The notes under the pieces were generated by a model. That model saw only the letters and a list, made by a program, of their open reading frames with translations. It did not search any database and was not told the DNA's origin. A stretch of 10,356 bases of DNA from Silvanigrellales bacterium. GTDB taxonomy: Bacteria; Bdellovibrionota_B; Oligoflexia; Silvanigrellales; Silvanigrellaceae. Position numbers and translations under genes: made by a program. Positions 6,181 through 10,356 of this stretch are shown piece by piece. Position 1 is the stretch's first letter. Each line of letters begins with the position of its first letter. The stretch spans positions 1 to 10,356 of the forward strand of contig JANQPW010000718.1 in NCBI GenBank assembly GCA_028285285.1. Reading direction: 5' to 3'.

Positions 6181-7227
6181 ATGATGCAAAGAACAAGCGC
6201 TCGAACCTCCTCCCCACACACGGCCATGGCTCTGTTCATGGTCGGGCTGAGCTTGATCGCGCTCCCAGGTTGTCTCTCCTTCTTTGGAGGAGGTGACGAC
6301 GAAGAGGCAGAATCGGCCGAGACTCAAAAGCAGGAAGACGGAGCCACCACCGGCAAAAGCAAAGACGAAAAAGAACCATCTGAAGATGCAGCACGCTCGG
6401 CCAGCGAGCAACAAGACAAAGAAGCCGCCAGCGACTCTTCAGACGAGTCCTTCACACCCTCCGAAGCCATCATAGGTGGCATTAAGAAACTCCACCCAGC
6501 AAACATCATAGACTCTCTGGACAGAACCCTTGACACGGTCCTCCCAGAAGAAGAACAGCCAAAGGCAACAGGGTCGCACCGCGAGTTGGCCAGCCTGCAA
6601 ACTAAGGTCAACACGCTCGAACAAGAGGTTCTGTCTCTTCGGGCTTCTGTGGCCTCCCTCAAAAGAGCTTTTCGATCGGGAGTTTTTGTTCCCAAAGACA
6701 ATCTGAGTTTTGAAAGCATGGGAAGCCATCAAAACTCATCTCAAGGCCTTGATTTGCCTGTTGGCAAAGAACCAGACTGGGGCGAGGGTATTGAAACAGA
6801 GTTCCCAACAGGAACTCAAATTGAAGCGTCAGCTGAGCGGGCCGAAAGCCCTGCAGAACTGCTGCATGAAGCAACAGAAGCCATTGAAAGGGCCAACTAC
6901 GGTCAAGCCGTTGTTCTTCTCGAGCAGATCAAAATGAAATACCCCGGCTTTGCCGATGAGGGAATCAGCGATGTGCTTCTGGCTGAGTCTTGGCTTGCTC
7001 TCAACGCTCCGGAAAAGGCTCTTCCACCCCTCGACCACCTCATGGGGGTGTTCCCATCAAGCTCCCACTTACCCCGCGCGAAACTGACACAAGCCAAGGC
7101 TTATGCACAGCTTGGAGAAAAACAACGGAGCACCAACCTCCTTCTGGAAGTCATTGCCCTTTCACCTGACAGCCAAGCTGCCGATCATGCGCGCCGAGAG
7201 CTCAGTCTCATGCGGAACTTCCAATGA
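6181..7227 (+). CDS. Outer-envelope lipoprotein with coiled coil and TPR repeats (CpoB/YbgF-like architecture)
   Basis: A 348-residue predicted lipoprotein. The signal peptide ends in the lipobox LPGC with Cys31. A charged, probably disordered linker (about 38-92, rich in E, D, K, S) follows. A coiled coil at about 133-164 (RELASLQTKVNTLEQEVLSL shows the heptads) precedes a helical-repeat region at about 224-345 with roughly three TPR-like helix pairs (AIERANYGQAVVLLEQI, then two further pairs). An N-terminal coiled coil plus C-terminal TPRs is the arrangement of CpoB/YbgF, which works with Tol-Pal and peptidoglycan synthesis. Here a lipid anchor is present and no tol or pal gene is adjacent, so I name only the architecture. 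ATG 6181 has GGAG 8 nt upstream. The stop overlaps the next start (ATGA), so it is coupled to the LysM gene. Confidence 0.88.
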   Translation: MMQRTSARTSSPHTAMALFMVGLSLIALPGCLSFFGGGDDEEAESAETQKQEDGATTGKSKDEKEPSEDAARSASEQQDKEAASDSSDESFTPSEAIIGGIKKLHPANIIDSLDRTLDTVLPEEEQPKATGSHRELASLQTKVNTLEQEVLSLRASVASLKRAFRSGVFVPKDNLSFESMGSHQNSSQGLDLPVGKEPDWGEGIETEFPTGTQIEASAERAESPAELLHEATEAIERANYGQAVVLLEQIKMKYPGFADEGISDVLLAESWLALNAPEKALPPLDHLMGVFPSSSHLPRAKLTQAKAYAQLGEKQRSTNLLLEVIALSPDSQAADHARRELSLMRNFQ

Positions 7228-9170
7228 AAATTTTCGTGACCTTCGCAGTGATCACATTATTTTTTTCAGGTCAGGCCCTTGCCCAGGAAGAAATCAACAA
7301 TTTTGAGCAAGACTTCAACACCACAGCAAGTCCAAACGCCGACGTTAACAATTCCAGCCTTTTTGGTGGGAACAACACGGCTTTTGGAGAAGATCCATTC
7401 AACAACACTGCAAACGGATTCGCAGAAGACTCTTTCCCTTCGGAAGGTTTTGGCCTCGAAAACGGTAACGACACACTTTTTGAAGCAGATGAGAGTGCCT
7501 CGTCGAACAGCCTCTTCACAGACGAACTCCCTCAAGGAAACAGCACCACCAACGACATTTTTGACAGCCCGATTCCCGATCCAGAGGTCACAAATGCTGT
7601 GAGTGAAAACCAAGGGGCGGCTCCTGGTCTTGAAAGCAACAGCGTAAACGTGGAGCCGGTCGATCCCTTTAGTGTCAACACAGCTGCAGAAGCCGATCCC
7701 TTCTTTGACACACCCAGCAACGAGCCCTCCAACGTTGGAGCGTTTGAGTTCTCTGAAGAGGATTTTTCTGAGTCCTTTCCCGAAGAGACCAACACAGTCG
7801 TTCCCCTCGACCCGCTTGCGAACATTGGAACGAGCCCCATCACTGAAAATGACAGCGACGAAACCACAGAGCCCACCAACCCTTCTGAAGGTCTGTTCAC
7901 CGAAGAACTGGACACCAACACAGAAACACCAACCAACGACTTCTTGAACAATGAGGCCGAGGTCACAGAAGAGGTTCCGGTTGATCTCGAAGATATGGAG
8001 TTGGTCACCATCGGCGCCGAAACAGCGGAGGAAAACGCTCCTGTTGAAAAAAAAGTCAACGGATTGACCGACTCTGAACGAGAAGACGTTCGAGTTGCCA
8101 TTGAGCGATTGCAGCCCCTTCCCCAAGGAAGACATCCGGAGGAATACATCGTGCAACCCGGAGACACTCTTTGGGACATCAGTGATCAGCTTCTCGATGA
8201 TCCCTTTTGGTGGCCAAAACTCTGGTCGTTCAATCCAGGAATCATGAACCCCCATATCATCTCACCAGGGCAAAGGATCGTGTTTCAACCAAGCGATGGC
8301 GTGCTCCCACCGGGCATTGCTTTGAGAGACACAGGTGACTTTATTCCAATCGCCCTGGCCTCCGGAGACTTTCAACCGGAGCGCAACCCCCTGGTCGACT
8401 CATGGAGAGATCTGGACGGAACTCTCGTGAAAATGGAAGACATTCCCGAATTTGATCTCATCGACAAATATGGGGGGACAGTGTTGACCAGTCGAACTTT
8501 TATCACTCTTCCCGGATACATTTCCTCCGAGGAGCCTGACGCCCTTGCTACCGTTGATCGTCTCATTTCTCAGAATGCAGCCGCGGGGAAGGGAGACATC
8601 ATCTCCACGGCACGAGACATCGAGTGGGAACCGCAGCCGGGAGAGCGTTTTGTTACCGTTCGGGCCCAAGAGAGCATAGCTGATCCGGCCGGAGACAGAG
8701 AAATCTCCCAGGTTTGGGCATACAGCGGCGTTGTGGGAGCAGTTGAAACGCTCGAGTCAGGACGCAGCAAGTTTGTTGTCGAAGAGTCCCACACAGGAAT
8801 TCGTGCAGACGACGTCCTCGTTCCTTATGTGGACCTTCTGCGGGCTGTCGACACCTCCACAACATCTCCCAGCCGTGATGTGGTGGGTCAAGTTGTTGCC
8901 ATTGGCAACGGAGACCAAATGCTCGCATCACCTCTTGATGTGATTCACATTCTGCCAGAGAGCGAAGGGCCTGAGAGAGGAGATCTTGTTGCCCTTTACT
9001 CCCACATAGGCGGTCCTCCAGGGTTCGAGGAAGATGTGGACGCCATTCCTGCTGGCTTCGCGCGGGTGGTCGAGGTGGGTGAGTCAACAGCGGCAGCTGT
9101 GGTCACCAAAATCACACGTGAAATCTTTGTTGGTTCAGTAACTTATCGTGCGGGCGTTGTCTCTGAATAG
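7224..9170 (+). CDS. Secreted LysM-domain protein with long acidic low-complexity region
   Basis: A 648-residue exported protein. A type I signal peptide ends at ALA before Gln21. Residues 22-275 form a low-complexity region rich in Asn, Glu, Asp, Phe, Ser and Thr, with by my count about 60 acidic residues and no Lys, Arg or His. One LysM domain spans about 308-354, starting YIVQPGDTLWDIS and closing with NPHIISPGQRIVF, including the DDPFWWPKLW segment typical of LysM proteins in delta-proteobacteria. LysM binds GlcNAc-containing glycans such as peptidoglycan. The remaining C-terminus (about 365-648) is unfamiliar, with many short strands likely (QVWAYSGVVGAVETL, GDLVALYSHIGG). ATG 7224 overlaps the upstream stop by 4 nt, so the protein is probably made together with the TPR lipoprotein and works with it in the periplasm. 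The LysM assignment is firm; the role is unknown. Confidence 0.9.
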   Translation: MKIFVTFAVITLFFSGQALAQEEINNFEQDFNTTASPNADVNNSSLFGGNNTAFGEDPFNNTANGFAEDSFPSEGFGLENGNDTLFEADESASSNSLFTDELPQGNSTTNDIFDSPIPDPEVTNAVSENQGAAPGLESNSVNVEPVDPFSVNTAAEADPFFDTPSNEPSNVGAFEFSEEDFSESFPEETNTVVPLDPLANIGTSPITENDSDETTEPTNPSEGLFTEELDTNTETPTNDFLNNEAEVTEEVPVDLEDMELVTIGAETAEENAPVEKKVNGLTDSEREDVRVAIERLQPLPQGRHPEEYIVQPGDTLWDISDQLLDDPFWWPKLWSFNPGIMNPHIISPGQRIVFQPSDGVLPPGIALRDTGDFIPIALASGDFQPERNPLVDSWRDLDGTLVKMEDIPEFDLIDKYGGTVLTSRTFITLPGYISSEEPDALATVDRLISQNAAAGKGDIISTARDIEWEPQPGERFVTVRAQESIADPAGDREISQVWAYSGVVGAVETLESGRSKFVVEESHTGIRADDVLVPYVDLLRAVDTSTTSPSRDVVGQVVAIGNGDQMLASPLDVIHILPESEGPERGDLVALYSHIGGPPGFEEDVDAIPAGFARVVEVGESTAAAVVTKITREIFVGSVTYRAGVVSE

Positions 9171-9174
9171 AGAC
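9159..9174 (+). repeat. Perfect inverted repeat over the LysM gene stop codon
   Basis: GTCTCT (9159-9164) and AGAGAC (9169-9174) form a perfect 6-bp stem with a GAAT loop; the stop TAG is at 9168-9170. A second GTCTC at 9197-9201 could compete for the same AGAGAC arm. No T-run follows, so it is not a standard intrinsic terminator, but it may mark the transcript's 3' end. Confidence 0.35.
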
Positions 9175-9352
9175 CAAATGGGCCCCTCCACACGCAGTCT
9201 CAAAGCTGATCAAAAAAAATCTTGCAGCCGTCAATATCACATGCTACTCAATAGAGCAGGAAGTCATGAAATAAGAACTTTCCGCAATGTTTGAGGCGTT
9301 CGGGCTCATCCATTGCCCACCGGAGTAAAAGTCCTACCTTTTGAACTCCAGC
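9175..9352. other. Convergent intergenic gap between the LysM gene and the DHp-like gene
   Basis: About 180 nt with no ORF I can support. It holds an A8 run at 9212-9219, which is a T8 run on the minus strand downstream of the 9353-9835 gene. I looked for a stem just before that run on the minus strand and found only 3-bp pairings, so I do not call a terminator. Confidence 0.5.
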
Positions 9353-9835
9353 CTATGCATTCTTATCTTTCTCTTTCCCATCACATTCCCTCCTCTGAGG
9401 GGCGACGGAGCTGACGGCTACCGAACCAGGCGGCGGCTCACTTCCTTTGGCACCTCTCCGAAAATCCGAACAGTAGCCTTTGATTTTCAGCTGCCGGCTT
9501 CCACGCTCAGCAGAGCTCGCCGGCGCAGCACGTGCTCCGGCACGACAGAAAGGTTCCTCGTAGATACCGTGTTTTGCAAACATTCTCAAGTTTTGGATGC
9601 TGGAATCCAGCTTTGTCACATTCCGCGAAAGGGCATCAAACATTTCCTTGAGGAGCTTGCGCTCAGACTCGTCGGCACGACTTTCGAGGCGTTTGAGCTC
9701 TTCCGACAACTCCTCAACAAACCCCTTGGTGACAAACAGGGCATTGTTGATGTCATGGATGTTTTCCCGAAGATGCCCGCTGATCAAATCCAAGTCGGCG
9801 CCTTGTTCGGACTCCTCTTGTGGAACCGCTGCCAT
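9353..9835 (-). CDS. Small orphan DHp (HisKA-like) protein without ATPase domain
   Basis: A 160-residue protein. Residues about 18-47 (LISGHLRENIHDINNALFVT and on to EELSEEL) match the first helix and H-box of NtrB-type kinases, in which HDxNN precedes a helix; the candidate phospho-acceptor is His27. Residues about 56-88 form a second amphipathic helix ending SSIQNLRMFAK, like the typical second DHp helix ending. There is no N-box or G-box afterwards, and the gene ends only about 180 nt from the convergent LysM gene, so an ATPase domain has not been lost by a nearby frameshift. The C-terminal tail (about 97-160) is low-complexity and contains several Arg and Lys. ATG 9835 is preceded by a perfect AAAGGAG at 5 nt. 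It follows pepA by 24 nt and is probably cotranscribed with it. It may be a phosphotransferase in the manner of Spo0B/ChpT or a kinase-binding regulator; this is inferred from motif resemblance only. Confidence 0.75.
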   Translation of the reverse strand: MAAVPQEESEQGADLDLISGHLRENIHDINNALFVTKGFVEELSEELKRLESRADESERKLLKEMFDALSRNVTKLDSSIQNLRMFAKHGIYEEPFCRAGARAAPASSAERGSRQLKIKGYCSDFRRGAKGSEPPPGSVAVSSVAPQRRECDGKEKDKNA

Positions 9836-9840
9836 GTTGT

Positions 9841-9847
9841 CTCCTTT
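9841..9847 (-). promoter_or_regulatory. Strong ribosome binding site of the DHp-like gene
   Basis: The minus strand reads AAAGGAG, then ACAAC, then ATG at 9835: a near-ideal Shine-Dalgarno at 5 nt. It fixes this start and shows that the minus strand, not the 171-codon plus-strand frame opposite, is the coding one. Confidence 0.85.
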
Positions 9848-9859
9848 CTGAGGTAGCTT

Positions 9860-10356
9860 TCACGCACCCTCTTCATTTTCGACCATTTGCGACACGGCTT
9901 CCACAAGGAGCCGAACACACTTTCCGGTGGCACCTGGCTGAGCAGCTGTGAGGCCACTTCCCCCATCTCCCCACATAAACGTGTCAATGTGCGCCCAGGG
10001 CGTGAGGCCCACAAAGGTCTTCAGGAACAGAGCCGCCGTGATCGCACCTCCGAACCCCGACGAAGCTGAGTTTGCGGTATCGCCAATCTTGCTGTCAATC
10101 ATCCGCTGGTAGTGAGCCACCAAAGGGAGCGTCCAAACCCAATCACCTGTTTCAATTCCTGCCTGCTGCAGAAGACCTCCCAAAGACGGGGTGTTCGAAA
10201 ACAAAGCATCAACATCAGGACCCAATGCCACCCTTGCGGCTCCGGTGAGTGTTGCAAAATCAATGACGCAATCGGGCTTCGCTTCGCAGGCTAAGTGAAG
10301 CGCGTCAGCAAGCACCAACCGGCCCTCAGCATCGGTGTTGTCAATTTCTACAAGGC
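9860..10356 (-). CDS. pepA: Leucyl aminopeptidase (M17 family), C-terminal part, 5' end beyond window
   Basis: On the minus strand the frame is open from the window edge to the TGA at 9862-9860 and encodes the C-terminal 160 or so residues of a cytosol aminopeptidase. The family signature NTDAEGRL is present near the edge (VEIDNTDAEGRLVLADAL); its Asp and Glu are metal ligands and its Arg is catalytic. DFATLTGAARVALG, then WTLPL, SKIGDTAN, GGAITAALFLKTFV, WAHIDT and PGATGKCVRLL follow in the normal order. The enzyme is a di-metal cytoplasmic exopeptidase that removes N-terminal residues from peptides. The other metal-binding residues lie upstream, outside the window. A TTG at 10318 is not the start, because the signature lies before it. 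The downstream DHp-like gene begins 24 nt after this stop, so the two look like an operon. Confidence 0.95.
   Translation of the reverse strand, partial: LVEIDNTDAEGRLVLADALHLACEAKPDCVIDFATLTGAARVALGPDVDALFSNTPSLGGLLQQAGIETGDWVWTLPLVAHYQRMIDSKIGDTANSASSGFGGAITAALFLKTFVGLTPWAHIDTFMWGDGGSGLTAAQPGATGKCVRLLVEAVSQMVENEEGA

Noticed and set aside
7365..7710. DPF motifs resembling eukaryotic AP2-binding endocytic motifs
   Set aside because: Three-residue motifs in an Asp/Pro/Phe-rich disordered region are expected by chance, and nothing suggests delivery into a eukaryotic cell.
7266..8255. 329-codon minus-strand frame opposite the LysM protein's acidic region
   Set aside because: The biased codon content of the low-complexity sense strand leaves few antisense stops. 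The product has no start context or motif, and the sense strand has a signal peptide and a LysM domain in one frame.
9175..9352. Intrinsic terminator using the A8/T8 run at 9212-9219
   Set aside because: The T-run on the minus strand has no stable stem directly before it; only 3-bp pairings were found.
9341..9856. 171-codon plus-strand frame opposite the DHp-like gene
   Set aside because: The minus strand has an ideal AAAGGAG site, an H-box-like motif and operon spacing with pepA. The plus-strand product has no recognisable feature.

Overview
The window looks like chromosomal core and near-core sequence from a diderm (Gram-negative) bacterium of moderate GC. Two lipoproteins carry lipoboxes, one secreted protein has a LysM domain, a CpoB/YbgF-like coiled-coil plus TPR lipoprotein is present, and the periplasmic sensing genes imply an outer membrane and periplasm. 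The style (long acidic envelope proteins, a TPR-LysM pair, single-domain response regulators) suggests a delta-proteobacterium-like or Bdellovibrionota-like lineage, but that is only an inference. I see no mobile element, CRISPR array, tRNA or rRNA.

Layout. (1) 2-3047, plus strand: a signalling cassette made of the C-terminal two-thirds or so of an extracellular solute-binding protein, a membrane histidine kinase and a single-domain CheY/Rcp1-like receiver. Both junctions overlap by 4 nt (GTGA and ATGA). (2) 3177-4079, plus: a cysteine-rich lipoprotein with an SH3b domain. (3) 4184-5206, plus: a farnesyl-diphosphate-synthase-type polyprenyl synthetase (ispA). It converges on (4) 5235-6008, minus: an NADP-type short-chain dehydrogenase. 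(5) 6181-9170, plus: a translationally coupled envelope pair, a coiled-coil/TPR lipoprotein followed by a secreted protein with a very acidic linker and one LysM domain. (6) 9353-10356, minus: the C-terminal part of leucyl aminopeptidase (pepA), then 24 nt later a small protein that looks like a stand-alone histidine-kinase dimerisation/phosphotransfer (DHp) helix pair with no ATPase domain.

How they may work together. The first three genes read as one sensing chain: a periplasmic binding protein detects a ligand, passes the signal to the kinase's large, probably helical, periplasmic domain, and the kinase phosphorylates a receiver that has no DNA-binding domain. The TPR and LysM proteins would act at the outer membrane/peptidoglycan interface. 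The two least ordinary items are the binding-protein/kinase/receiver coupling and the orphan DHp protein next to pepA. Intergenic gaps are all under 200 nt, with no strong intrinsic terminator and only weak promoter matches.
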